Source: Myxococcales bacterium
GTDB lineage: Bacteria > Myxococcota_A > Polyangia > Palsa-1104
Assembly (NCBI GenBank): GCA_028287105.1
Contig: JAQBQH010000080.1
Span: forward strand, 1-37,119
Direction: 5' to 3'
DNA length: 37,119 nt
The translations under genes were made by a program, and so were the position numbers. The notes below the pieces were generated by a model, which worked only from the letters and a program-made list of their open reading frames with translations, did not search any database and had not been told where the DNA came from. Positions 1 through 8,088 of this stretch are shown one piece after another; position 1 is the stretch's first letter, and every line of letters begins with the position of its first letter.

Positions 1-599
1 ACGGCTTCCTGCCCGAAGAACTCCAGGACCTCTTGGACCTTGAGCTTTTGGCCGTTGCACGCCTGCGTCAGCGCATACTGCGCCGCCACCTGCTCTTCCA
101 TGACCTTTTTAATGCGCGCGATCTCGGACTCCAGATCGGTCATGCGCTTTTGCGACTCCGACAGCAAGGTCTGCGTCTCGCGCTGACCCGATTGAATATA
201 GACCTCGAGCGCCTGGATCTCCTGCGCGCCGGCCTCGATGATCTGCTCGACCGGGTAGCCGAACGCCTTGAGCGACGCCTCGACGATCTGCTTCTTGACG
301 TCCTTGGGCGTCTCCGCCGGCAGGGTCTTGAGCAGCTGCGTCGCCTTGTCGATGCGCCCCTGCTCGGCGTCGTCGATGCCGGCGGCGCGATAGACCGCGG
401 GGAAGTCGACGTTGCCGCCCTGCATCTTGGGCAGCTCCCCCGACATCTGGATCTCCGGCGGCGCAGGCGGCGTCGGCCCTTCGTTGGCGTATTTGGCGAT
501 GAGCTCGTCGGCAGACTCCCTCTTGTGCTCGCCTTCCTCACCCTCGCGGACGACGAACCAACCCAGCACCGTGGATCCGAAACCCTTTTTGTCGGCCAT
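1..599 (-). CDS. Hypothetical coiled-coil protein, C-terminus cut by window edge
   Basis: The reading frame starts at ATG 599 and runs off the left edge, leaving 199 visible residues. It begins MADKKGFGSTVLGWFVVREG, then has a Pro-rich stretch (about 42-48), then helical sequence. Residues 133-185 look like a coiled coil (SESQKRMTDLESEIARIKKV followed by MEEQVAAQ), and a single Cys lies near 182. There is no signal peptide and no membrane segment, so it is probably cytoplasmic. I do not recognise a named family and assign no function. No Shine-Dalgarno sequence precedes the ATG. The gene lies downstream of the CsbD-like gene on the same strand, separated by a hairpin. The frame is continuous with natural codon use, so it is very likely a real gene. 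Confidence 0.8.
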   Translation of the reverse strand, partial: MADKKGFGSTVLGWFVVREGEEGEHKRESADELIAKYANEGPTPPAPPEIQMSGELPKMQGGNVDFPAVYRAAGIDDAEQGRIDKATQLLKTLPAETPKDVKKQIVEASLKAFGYPVEQIIEAGAQEIQALEVYIQSGQRETQTLLSESQKRMTDLESEIARIKKVMEEQVAAQYALTQACNGQKLKVQEVLEFFGQEA

Positions 600-609
600 G
601 AGGCCGGCG

Positions 610-650
610 AAAATAACACGGCCGCCGACGCGGATAAAGCGCCGGCGGCC
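610..650 (-). terminator. Putative intrinsic terminator of the CsbD-like gene
   Basis: An 8-bp GC stem (620-627 with 643-650) carries three further inner pairs. On the minus strand it is followed by GTGTTATTTT (619 to 610). It sits 29 nt past the CsbD-like stop codon. The U-tract is imperfect, so termination is an inference. The element also overlaps the region where the promoter of the next gene (start 599) should lie. Confidence 0.5.
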
Positions 651-678
651 GCACCCCACCCAGGGTCGATGTCGAACG

Positions 679-846
679 CTACTTCTTGAAGGCGTCCTTG
701 ACGTCCTGCTTGATCTCTTCGAAGGCGCCCTTGGCCTTGCCCTTCGCCTCGTCCACGCGGCCCTCGGCGTGACGCTCGCGATCGCCCGTGATATCGCCCT
801 CGACCTGCTTGGCCTTGCCCTTCAGCTTGTCGATGATCTCACCCAT
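679..846 (-). CDS. CsbD-like small stress-response protein
   Basis: This 55-residue protein, too short for most ORF cut-offs, reads MGEIIDKLKGKAKQVEGDIT and ends DVKDAFKK. It has the hallmark composition of the CsbD family (Lys/Glu/Gly-rich helices with KGKAKQVEGDITGD and a second EAKGKAKGAFEE copy). The start is set by a strong Shine-Dalgarno sequence (GGAGGAA, about 6 nt upstream of ATG 846). CsbD-type proteins are cytoplasmic, abundant in general stress responses and of unknown biochemical role. The gene is divergent from the nucleotidase gene and followed by a hairpin terminator. The family call rests on length, charge pattern and motif. Confidence 0.85.
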   Translation of the reverse strand: MGEIIDKLKGKAKQVEGDITGDRERHAEGRVDEAKGKAKGAFEEIKQDVKDAFKK

Positions 847-951
847 TATCGATTCCTCCAGTGATGATTGGTTCGATTCAATGCATGCTGCGTACCGGCG
901 TCGCCTGGCTGCCCGGCAAGCGAGCCCCTAGCCGAGAGGCGGCGACCGTGA

Positions 952-957
952 CAAAAT
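952..957 (+). promoter_or_regulatory. Possible -10 box for a leaderless start at 964
   Basis: CAAAAT matches the -10 consensus at 4 of 6 positions and ends 6 nt before ATG 964. The purine run before the ATG (AGGGA) touches the start codon, too close to act as a Shine-Dalgarno sequence. A transcription start at or next to the ATG would fit. No convincing -35 is seen. Confidence 0.3.
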
Positions 958-963
958 CAGGGA

Positions 964-3012
964 ATGCGTAGACTAGCCATCCCCTTTGTCGCCTTCGCGC
1001 TCGTCGCCGGCTGTGGCAACGATTCCGCCAAACCGACCCGGACGTTGGTGCTCTTGCACACCAACGACGAGCATTCGCACCTCCTCGGGTTCCAGCCCGA
1101 GCAGGACGACTTTCCCACGCCATCGACAGGTAGCGGCACCATCAAGGGTGGCGCCGCGCGACGGATGACGCTGCTCACGCAGGAGCGCGCCAAGGTTTCG
1201 GCGCTCGGTGCGAACGCCGCCTCGCTCACCGTCTCGGGCGGCGACAACAGCATGGGCACCTTGACCCAGGTCGCGCAGCCGACCGCGGCGCCCGATTTCA
1301 CCATCATGAAGCAGCTCGGCTACGACGTGACCGCGTGGGGCAACCACGAGTTCGACTTCGGGCCCAAGGGGCTGGCGCAGGCCGAGATGGCCGCGCAGGC
1401 CAACGGCGGTGCCGTGCCGACGGTGTCGACGAACATCCACTTCTCGGCGACGGACGCCGGCGACGACGACCTGGCCGCGCTGTTCGACGAGACGGGCAAG
1501 GACGCGAGCAAACCGGCGCATCGCTATTGGGTCGTGACGGCGACGAACGGCCTCAAGGTCGGCTTCGTCGGAGTCATGGGCGCAGACGCCGCGCAGTTCG
1601 CGACGGTGAAGGCGCCCATCACCTTCTCGATTCCGGCGGGCGGCGTCGAGACCAATCGCGCCGGCGTGCTGACGCAGATCGTCGATGACGTGCAGCCGGT
1701 CGTCGATACGCTGCGCAACGTCGAGAAGTGCGACGTGGTCGTCGCGCTCAGCCACTCCGGGGTCGATCCGCAGGCGCCCGAGACCGGCGAGGACTACCTC
1801 CTGGCGCAGAAGGTCAACGGCCTCGACGTGGTCGTCAGCGCGCATACGCACACCGTGACCAAGGCGTTCGCCGTCACCAACGCCGTCAGCGGCAAGCAGG
1901 TCGTGGTCCAGGAGGCCGGCTCGTTCGGCGAGCTCCTCGGCAAGATCACCCTCACCGTCGACGGTAGCGGCGTCCATTGGGACCAGGCCAACACCACGCT
2001 GCTCAACGTCGACGATTCGACGGCGGCGGATGCGACCATCTTTGCCAAGATCAGCGACGTCATCGCCGGCCTCGAGTCGACCAAGCTCGCCAACGGCAAG
2101 TCGTACCTCGAGAACGCGCTGACGAATTTGCTCGGGATGGGCGTCAACGACGACGCCTCCAAGGTCGGCGACCTCTACTTCTATCCGCTCGCCACCACCT
2201 CGTTCGACCTCGCCGGCGGCGCCAGCATCCGCAAGGAGACGTCGGTGCAGGTGTTGAGCGCCGACGGCATGCTCGCCGCGGCCGATCAGTACGCCACCGG
2301 CACGACCGACGTCGCGGTGCAGGTGGCCGGCGTCATCCGCGGCGATCTGCCGAAGGGCAAGACGGGCCAGATCAGCTTCGGCGACGTCTTCCGCGTGCTG
2401 CCGCTCGGGATCTCGAGTGGCAACGGCAGCATCGGCTATCCGATCTTGCGCGCGTCGCTGCTCCTCGGCGAGCTCAAGGCGGCGCTCGAAGCCTCGGCGT
2501 CGGCTTCGTACTCGTCGCAGGATCTGACCGGATACTTCATGGTGCTGGGCGGCGCCAAGTACGAGTTCGACACCAGCCGCCCGCCCTTCAACACGGCCGG
2601 CAACCCGCTCGATCCGACCAACGGCCGTGTCACCAAGATCACCTTCGCCACCGATCACTCCAAGCCCGACGTGTTCGATCACGTCGCCTTCGACGTGGCC
2701 AACGGCGGCTTCATCGACTCGCCGATCTCGTTCATCACCGTCGTGACCAACCTCTACGTCGCGCAGTTCGCCACGTCGTTCGGCATCAAGCTCAAGAAGC
2801 CCGACGGCACCGGCGCGCTCTTCTCCACGCTCGAAGAGGCCATCTTGAAGCGCGGCAACGGCACCGAGGTCAAGGACTACGAGACGCTCGGCGCCATCCT
2901 GCGCACGCAGGCGCAAGCGAACGGCGGCCTGCTCCCGGCACGTTGGAACGACGCCACCAGCGGTAACTTTCCGAAGCGCGCGATCTGCTCCGGCCCTCTC
3001 TGCACCAAGTGA
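964..3012 (+). CDS. 5'-nucleotidase/UshA-family metallophosphatase lipoprotein
   Basis: This 682-residue exported phosphoesterase probably dephosphorylates nucleotides or related phosphoesters outside the cytoplasm. A lipobox (LVAGC, Cys17) follows a short signal peptide, so membrane anchoring is predicted. The dinuclear-metal motifs occur in the usual order: HTNDEHSH (32-39), SGGDNSMG (91-98), WGNHEFDFG (125-133), SHSG (263-266) and SAHTHT (292-297). The C-terminal part (about 380-640) fits the 5'-nucleotidase substrate-binding domain. The length is slightly above that of the typical family member (about 550-600). The stop codon overlaps the GTG of the debranching enzyme, so the two are probably co-translated. 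Substrate specificity cannot be read from the sequence. SoxB-like or cyclic-nucleotide phosphodiesterase relatives are alternatives, but the overall layout favours UshA-like. Confidence 0.88.
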   Translation: MRRLAIPFVAFALVAGCGNDSAKPTRTLVLLHTNDEHSHLLGFQPEQDDFPTPSTGSGTIKGGAARRMTLLTQERAKVSALGANAASLTVSGGDNSMGTLTQVAQPTAAPDFTIMKQLGYDVTAWGNHEFDFGPKGLAQAEMAAQANGGAVPTVSTNIHFSATDAGDDDLAALFDETGKDASKPAHRYWVVTATNGLKVGFVGVMGADAAQFATVKAPITFSIPAGGVETNRAGVLTQIVDDVQPVVDTLRNVEKCDVVVALSHSGVDPQAPETGEDYLLAQKVNGLDVVVSAHTHTVTKAFAVTNAVSGKQVVVQEAGSFGELLGKITLTVDGSGVHWDQANTTLLNVDDSTAADATIFAKISDVIAGLESTKLANGKSYLENALTNLLGMGVNDDASKVGDLYFYPLATTSFDLAGGASIRKETSVQVLSADGMLAAADQYATGTTDVAVQVAGVIRGDLPKGKTGQISFGDVFRVLPLGISSGNGSIGYPILRASLLLGELKAALEASASASYSSQDLTGYFMVLGGAKYEFDTSRPPFNTAGNPLDPTNGRVTKITFATDHSKPDVFDHVAFDVANGGFIDSPISFITVVTNLYVAQFATSFGIKLKKPDGTGALFSTLEEAILKRGNGTEVKDYETLGAILRTQAQANGGLLPARWNDATSGNFPKRAICSGPLCTK

Positions 3013-4964
3013 CAGGGGCGCTCATCGTTCCAAGCGCCATTGCCAGCGACCTCGAGGCGGGAAGCCGCCGCGAATGGCTGGAGACCAATGGGCTCGGAAG
3101 CTTCGCCATGGGCACCATCTCGGGCGCGGCGACGCGGCGCTATCACGCAATCCTGTGCGCGGCGACGCGGCCACCGTCGTCGCGCATGGTGTTGGTCAAC
3201 AGCCTCGCCGAAACCGTCGTCGTCGACGGCAGCGCCTTCGAGCTGTCGACCAACTTCTATCCGGGCGTGGTCCACCCGGAAGGCTATCGCGCGATCATCG
3301 GGTTTCGGCTCGATCCGTGGCCGATCTGGACCATGCGCATCGGCGGCACGGTCATCGAGCGATCGATCTTCATGCCGCACGGCCGGCAGATGACCGTGGT
3401 GACCTGGCGGCTCGTCGAGTCGGCGGGGAGCGGGCGGGCGCGGCTGTTCGTCAAGCCGATGATCTCGGGGCGCGACTACCACGGGTTGCACCACGAGAAC
3501 GATCGCCTCGAGCGCCACAGCGAGGCGGGCGAGGGGCTGGTGGTGCTGCGCCCCTATCCCGAGGTGCCGGCGACCTACCTGCACCACAACGGCATGTTCC
3601 TGGCGAAGCCGGATTGGTATCGGCACTTCGAGTACCCGGCAGAGCGCGAACGTGGCCTCGAGTTCGACGAAGATCTCTTCACGCCAGGGGAGGTGCAGCT
3701 CGATCTCGTCACCGACACCGACGCGGTCGTCATCTTTTCGCTGGAGCCGCCGGGCGAGGCGCTGCGCGTGTCGGAGCTGCGCCACGCCGAGCGTGAGCGG
3801 CGGTCGGCGCTGTCGGCGGGCGCCAACAGCGACGTGGAGCACACGCTGCGGCTGGCGGCCGAGAAGTTCGTCGTGCGTCGCGGCGAGCACCGCACCATCG
3901 TCGCCGGCTATCCGTGGTTCACCGATTGGGGGCGCGACACCTTCATCGCGCTGCCGGGGCTGTCGCTGGCGACGGGCTGGATGCAGCTCGGGCGCGAGCT
4001 CCTGTTGGCGTGGGCGCCGCATGTGCAGGGCGGCCTCATTCCCAACCGCTTCCCCGACGGGCCGGGAGCGCTCGAGTACAACAGCGTCGACGCGCCGTTG
4101 TGGTACGTCGTCGCCGCCGACCGGTGGGTCAAGGCGTGCAAGGGGCCGCTCGGTGACGAGGACGCGGCGACGGTGGCGCGCCTGTTGCCGGCGGTGCGCG
4201 CGATCATCGACGGCTATCTCGACGGCACGCAGCTCGGCATCGGCGTCGACGACGACGGCCTGGTGCACGCCGCCGCCGCCGGCTGCGCGCTGACCTGGAT
4301 GGACGCCAAGGTCGGCGACTGGGTCGTGACGCCGCGGCAGGGCAAGCCCGTCGAGATCCAGGCGCTGTGGGTCGCGGCGCTCGAGGCCGGCGCGCGACTC
4401 TTCACTACCGACGACGTGGAGTACGCGCGCGAGCTGCAGGAGCGGGCGGCCTGGGCGCGCAGCTCGTTCGCGGCGACCTTCTGGGACGAGCAGCACGGCT
4501 GGCTCTACGACGTCGTCGACGGGCCGCGCCGCGATTCGACGCTGCGCCCCAATCAGCTCTATGCGCTCGGGCTGACCGCGCCGCTCATCGACGCCGAGCG
4601 CGCCGAGCGGGTGCTGGCAGTCTGCGAACGCGAGCTGGTGACGCCGGTGGGGCTACGCACGCGGGCGCGCGACGAGGGCTATCGCGGCCGCTCCGCCGGC
4701 GACGTGCGCGCGCGCGACGGCGCCTATCACCAGGGCACCATCTGGCCCTTCCTGCTCGGCATCTACGCCGACGCGTGTCATCGCGTGCGCGGGCGCGTGC
4801 CGGCCGGGCTGCTCGACGGGCTGCGCGCGCACCTGGCCGGCCCCGGCGTCGGACAGCTCGCCGAGATCTTCGACGGCGAGCCGCCGCACGAGGCGCGCGG
4901 CTGCCCGGCGCAAGCGTGGAGCGTCGCCGAAGCGCTGCGCATCATCGCGACCTACGGTCTGTGA
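3009..4964 (+). CDS. Glycogen debranching enzyme (amylo-alpha-1,6-glucosidase family)
   Basis: This 651-residue cytoplasmic enzyme should hydrolyse alpha-1,6 branch stubs in glycogen-like polymers. The N-terminal domain carries the family signature WLETNGLGSFAMGTISG (23-39) and RRYHAIL (43-49), as in the bacterial/archaeal GDE type. The C-terminal alpha/alpha-barrel carries YPWFTDWGRDTFIALPGL (about 300-318, including the conserved acidic DWGRDT), PNRFPDGPGALEYNSVDAPLWY split across 344-365, and GTIWPFLLG (about 576-584). The length fits the family (about 650-700). The start is GTG 3009, overlapping the preceding stop as GTGA. That overlap implies translational coupling to the nucleotidase, although no obvious pathway joins the two. 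There is no signal peptide. Confidence 0.92.
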   Translation: MTGALIVPSAIASDLEAGSRREWLETNGLGSFAMGTISGAATRRYHAILCAATRPPSSRMVLVNSLAETVVVDGSAFELSTNFYPGVVHPEGYRAIIGFRLDPWPIWTMRIGGTVIERSIFMPHGRQMTVVTWRLVESAGSGRARLFVKPMISGRDYHGLHHENDRLERHSEAGEGLVVLRPYPEVPATYLHHNGMFLAKPDWYRHFEYPAERERGLEFDEDLFTPGEVQLDLVTDTDAVVIFSLEPPGEALRVSELRHAERERRSALSAGANSDVEHTLRLAAEKFVVRRGEHRTIVAGYPWFTDWGRDTFIALPGLSLATGWMQLGRELLLAWAPHVQGGLIPNRFPDGPGALEYNSVDAPLWYVVAADRWVKACKGPLGDEDAATVARLLPAVRAIIDGYLDGTQLGIGVDDDGLVHAAAAGCALTWMDAKVGDWVVTPRQGKPVEIQALWVAALEAGARLFTTDDVEYARELQERAAWARSSFAATFWDEQHGWLYDVVDGPRRDSTLRPNQLYALGLTAPLIDAERAERVLAVCERELVTPVGLRTRARDEGYRGRSAGDVRARDGAYHQGTIWPFLLGIYADACHRVRGRVPAGLLDGLRAHLAGPGVGQLAEIFDGEPPHEARGCPAQAWSVAEALRIIATYGL

Positions 4965-4983
4965 AGCGGAGTGAAGCGAAGCG

Positions 4984-5952
4984 CTAGTTGAAGTCTTCGA
5001 TGGCGGCGTAGTCGACGACGAGCGGCGCTTCGAGCTTCTCCCAATTCGCGCCGCCGTTCGACGTGTGCACGATGGTGCCGCTCACGCCGACGGCCCAGCC
5101 CTGGGCCGGCAGCTCCTCCATGAAGCCGACCGCCAGGAGATCGGCGCCCGCGGTCTGGACCTTGGCGAAGGTCGCGCCGCCGTCGACGGAGCGCCACACC
5201 AGGCCGGCGGCGCCGACCGCGACGATGCGCGTACCGTCGCCGGTGATCGAGACGCTGCGCAGATCGGCGGGCGCGGTCGTCGCGGCGCTCCAGGTCAGGC
5301 CGCCGTCGCTGGTGACCCAGGTCGCGCCCGCCTCACCGACGAGGACGCCGTGCTGCGCGTCGGCGGCGAACTTGATACCGCTCCAGCGAAGCGCCGGCAG
5401 CCCCGCGACCGTGGCGAAGTGCTGGCCGCCGTCGGTCGAGCGCAAGACGACGTCGTCTCCGGCGATCCAGGCGAGCGAGCGATCGCGCGCGATGGCGGCC
5501 GCGCGGAACGCGGTGCCGTCGAAGACTGCGGGCAAGGCGACCGCCGAGAGGTGCGCGCCGCCGTCGGTCGAGCGCAGCACCGTGCCGGCGTCACCGACGA
5601 CGATGCCCAGCGACGGATCGGCGAACGCGATGGCCCGGAGCGCCACCTCGACGCCAGAGGCCTGCGCCGCCCAGGTCGCTCCGCCGTCAACGGTCGACAA
5701 GAAGGTGCCCTGGTCCCCGGCCGCCCAGCCGACGTCGCGCCCGACGCAATAGAGCGCATACAGGTCGGCGTTGCTGCCGGCCGACGAGCCGAGCGTGTAG
5801 TGAACCCCGTCGCTCGACTGGGCCAGCGTGCCGTGCCCGCCCGCGAGCCAGTTGTGCGGGTTGCCGCCGCCGCCGTCGCCCGATGGACCGGGCTGCGAGC
5901 TGCCGCAACCGCCGACGAGGAGCATCAAGCCAAGGCCAAGCATCTTTCGCAT
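4984..5952 (-). CDS. YCF48-like/Asp-box beta-propeller lipoprotein
   Basis: This 322-residue lipoprotein has its lipobox at LVGGC (Cys16), followed by a Gly/Ser/Pro linker (17-31). The rest is built from about seven repeats with the sialidase-type Asp-box core S-x-DGG-x-x-W/F. Examples are STVDGGATW, RSTDGGAHL, RSTDGGQHF, TSDGGLTW, RSVDGGATF and TSNGGANW. Such repeats form six- or seven-bladed propellers. YCF48/HCF136 relatives assist membrane-complex assembly in phototrophs, but in heterotrophs the role is usually unknown. It carries no sialidase catalytic set. The start ATG 5952 is preceded by AGGGGG about 5 nt upstream. It is divergent from the Tat/GMC pair. Confidence 0.85.
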   Translation of the reverse strand: MRKMLGLGLMLLVGGCGSSQPGPSGDGGGGNPHNWLAGGHGTLAQSSDGVHYTLGSSAGSNADLYALYCVGRDVGWAAGDQGTFLSTVDGGATWAAQASGVEVALRAIAFADPSLGIVVGDAGTVLRSTDGGAHLSAVALPAVFDGTAFRAAAIARDRSLAWIAGDDVVLRSTDGGQHFATVAGLPALRWSGIKFAADAQHGVLVGEAGATWVTSDGGLTWSAATTAPADLRSVSITGDGTRIVAVGAAGLVWRSVDGGATFAKVQTAGADLLAVGFMEELPAQGWAVGVSGTIVHTSNGGANWEKLEAPLVVDYAAIEDFN

Positions 5953-5973
5953 GGGTCCCCCTGTACTGTCCGG

Positions 5974-5980
5974 TATGATA
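5974..5980. promoter_or_regulatory. Symmetric -10 element serving both directions
   Basis: Within the 36-bp divergent gap, TATGATA reads TATGAT on the plus strand (5974-5979) and TATCAT on the minus strand (5980 to 5975). It lies inside the perfect inverted repeat GGTAT-G-ATACC (5972-5982). Rightward initiation near 5986-5989 would give a leaderless mRNA for the gene at 5989. Leftward initiation near 5968 would give a leader of about 15 nt with a Shine-Dalgarno sequence for the lipoprotein. No -35 box is evident on either side. Confidence 0.5.
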
Positions 5981-5988
5981 CCACCTGG

Positions 5989-6504
5989 ATGAACCGTCGG
6001 ACCTTTATCCGCCGCGGCCTGTGGGGGGGCCTGCTCCTCGCGGTCGGCAGCTCGATCGGGCTCGCCAGCTGGCCCACCGATCGGAGTCGCAAGCCGCGGC
6101 GCGGGTTACGCGCGATCGACGAGCGCCACTTCGCCATCCTCGCCGCCGTCGCTGCGCGCATGGTGGGGGCGCCCAAGGCCGACCCGATCGAGATCGCGCA
6201 TCGCATCGACGCGCAGCTGGCGCTCGGCGCCCCCGAGGCGCGCGCCGACTTCGGCAAGCTCCTCTTGCTGCTGGAGAACGCGCTCGCCGGCCTGGTCCTC
6301 GACGGGCGCGCGCGTCCCTTCACGCATCTGTCCCCGGCGGCGCAAGACGACGTGCTGGCCCACTGGCAGCGCTCGAGCCTCTTGATCCGCCGCTCCGGCT
6401 ACGGCGTCTTGCGCAAGCTGACGCAGGCGGCGCACTACGCGGCCCCCGAGGCGTGGGCCGACGTCGGCTATCCGGGCCCGCCGCAGATCGGGATCCCGTC
6501 GTGA
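5989..6504 (+). CDS. Tat-signal small subunit of a GMC-type dehydrogenase
   Basis: This 171-residue protein begins MNRRTFIRRGLWGGLLLAVG, a twin-arginine signal (RRTFIR) followed by a hydrophobic core to about residue 26. The remainder is helical and resembles gluconate 2-dehydrogenase subunit 3-type small subunits (DERHFAILAAVAARMV at about 43-58). Known family members escort the flavoprotein subunit through the Tat system and stabilise it. The gene overlaps the GMC oxidoreductase start (GTGA at 6501-6504), so a 1:1 complex is likely. ATG 5989 has no Shine-Dalgarno sequence and sits 9 nt behind a TATGAT box, consistent with a leaderless start. No Cys-x-x-Cys or haem-binding motif is present. 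Confidence 0.8.
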   Translation: MNRRTFIRRGLWGGLLLAVGSSIGLASWPTDRSRKPRRGLRAIDERHFAILAAVAARMVGAPKADPIEIAHRIDAQLALGAPEARADFGKLLLLLENALAGLVLDGRARPFTHLSPAAQDDVLAHWQRSSLLIRRSGYGVLRKLTQAAHYAAPEAWADVGYPGPPQIGIPS

Positions 6505-8066
6505 GCCAAGCGATCGCGCTGCACAAGCCGGGCGCGTTCGTCGACGCCGGTACGCTGGCCGACGGCGCCACGCTCAAAGCGGACGTCGTCATCATCGGCT
6601 CCGGCGCGGGCGGCGCGGTGTCGGCGTCGCAGCTGGCCAGCGCCGGCTTCGACGTCCTGGTCCTCGAGGAGGGTGGCCACCACACCCGCGCCGACTTCAA
6701 GATGCGCGAGGACATCAACTACCCGATGCTCTATCAGGAGGCGGGCGCGCGCGCGACGAAGGACGTCGGCGTCACCATCTTGCAGGGGCGCGCCGTCGGC
6801 GGCACCACCGTGGTCAACTGGACCACGTCGTTCCGCACGCCCGCGCACGTCTACGAGCACTGGAGGTCGGCGCACGCGGTCGGCGGCGTCACCGTCGAGC
6901 AGTTGGGCCCGCACTGGGACGAGGTCGAGCGGCGGCTCAACATCCAGCAGGTCTCGCTCGACGAGACCAACCGCAACAACCGCGTGCTCTACGACGGCTG
7001 CAAAGCGCTCGGCCTCGCCGTCGAGACGACGCGACGCAACGTCAAGGGCTGCATGAAGTCGGGCTACTGCGGCATGGGCTGCCCCGTCGACGCCAAGCAG
7101 TCGATGCTGGTCACCTACCTGCCCGACGCCGTGGCGCGCGGCGCGCGCGTCGTCTCGCGCTGCCGCGTCGACAAGCTCGTCGTCGAGGGCGGCGCGGTCA
7201 AACGCGTCGCCGCGTCGGTCATCGGCGACGACGGCTACAACGTCTCGGGCAAGCAGATCACCGTCGAGGCGCGCCGCTTCATCCTGGCGGCCGGCGGCAT
7301 CGGCACGCCGGCGATCTTGATCCGCTCGGGCCTGGGCGGCGGCATGGTCGGGCGCCGCACCTTCTTGCATCCGGTGCATGGGACCGCGGCGCACTACAAA
7401 GATCCCGTCGAGCCGTACTACGGCGCGCCGCAGTCGGTGGCGTCGCACGCGCACGCCGATCGCGGCGACGAGGTCGGCCTCTTCTACGAGGCGGCACCGA
7501 TGCATCCGATGCTGGCGGCCGTGGCGACGCCCGGCTACGGCGCGATGCACCACGGCGCCATGCAGCGGCTGCCCTATCTGGCCGCGCACGTGGCACTCGC
7601 CATCGACGGCTTCCACCCGTCCGAAGAGGGCGGCACCATCAGCGTCCGCGAGTCGGGCGCGCCGGTCATCGACTACGTCGTGCCGCTGCGGGTGCGCAAG
7701 GCGCTGCTCTTCGGCGCCAAGACGCTGGCGCGCATCAACTTCGCCGCCGGTGCCACCGAAGTTGGCTTTGGCGAGTTCCCACACGTCCTGGCCCGCAACG
7801 AAAAAGAGCTCGATCGGCTGACGGAAAACTACGACGTCATGAAGCTGCCGCTCTTCTCCGCGCACGTCATGGGCGGCTGCAAGATGGGCGACGATCCCAA
7901 GAGCTCCGTCGTCCGCTCCACCGACCTACGCCACCACACGCTCGAGAACCTGCACGTCGTCGACGGCAGCGTCTTCCCGACCTCGCTCGGCGTCAACCCC
8001 CAAGAATCGATCTACGGCCTCGCCCACCTGATCAGCGAGCGTCTCGCCTCCGCCTGGAAAACCTGA
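6501..8066 (+). CDS. GMC-family FAD-dependent oxidoreductase
   Basis: This 521-residue flavoenzyme probably oxidises an alcohol or sugar hydroxyl. The Rossmann ADP-binding motif is VVIIGSGAGGAVSA (29-42) with the acidic LEEGG (55-59). The GMC signature region is GRAVGGTTVVNW (about 96-107). A Cys-containing segment, GCMKSGYCGMGCPVDAKQ (about 183-200), resembles that of long-chain alcohol oxidases. The C-terminal active-site stretch includes SAHVMGGCKMG (about 453-463) and VVDGSVFPTSLGVNPQESIY (about 487-506). GTG 6501 overlaps the preceding stop. It has no export signal of its own, so it probably leaves the cytoplasm, if at all, bound to the Tat-signal partner. The substrate cannot be named; fatty alcohol or sterol is suggested only by the Cys segment. 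Confidence 0.88.
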   Translation: MSQAIALHKPGAFVDAGTLADGATLKADVVIIGSGAGGAVSASQLASAGFDVLVLEEGGHHTRADFKMREDINYPMLYQEAGARATKDVGVTILQGRAVGGTTVVNWTTSFRTPAHVYEHWRSAHAVGGVTVEQLGPHWDEVERRLNIQQVSLDETNRNNRVLYDGCKALGLAVETTRRNVKGCMKSGYCGMGCPVDAKQSMLVTYLPDAVARGARVVSRCRVDKLVVEGGAVKRVAASVIGDDGYNVSGKQITVEARRFILAAGGIGTPAILIRSGLGGGMVGRRTFLHPVHGTAAHYKDPVEPYYGAPQSVASHAHADRGDEVGLFYEAAPMHPMLAAVATPGYGAMHHGAMQRLPYLAAHVALAIDGFHPSEEGGTISVRESGAPVIDYVVPLRVRKALLFGAKTLARINFAAGATEVGFGEFPHVLARNEKELDRLTENYDVMKLPLFSAHVMGGCKMGDDPKSSVVRSTDLRHHTLENLHVVDGSVFPTSLGVNPQESIYGLAHLISERLASAWKT

Positions 8067-8088
8067 CCGCCACTTCAACTGTCAGCTG

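Noticed and set aside
973-2916. Long open frame (about 647 codons) on the minus strand inside the nucleotidase gene
   Set aside because: It is Arg/Gly/Val/Asp-rich shadow translation of a high-GC gene. The plus-strand frame has a lipobox and all metallophosphatase motifs.
2877-4496. Long minus-strand open frame inside the debranching-enzyme gene
   Set aside because: Low-complexity Arg/Pro/His-rich shadow without domains. The opposite strand encodes the clear GDE motifs.
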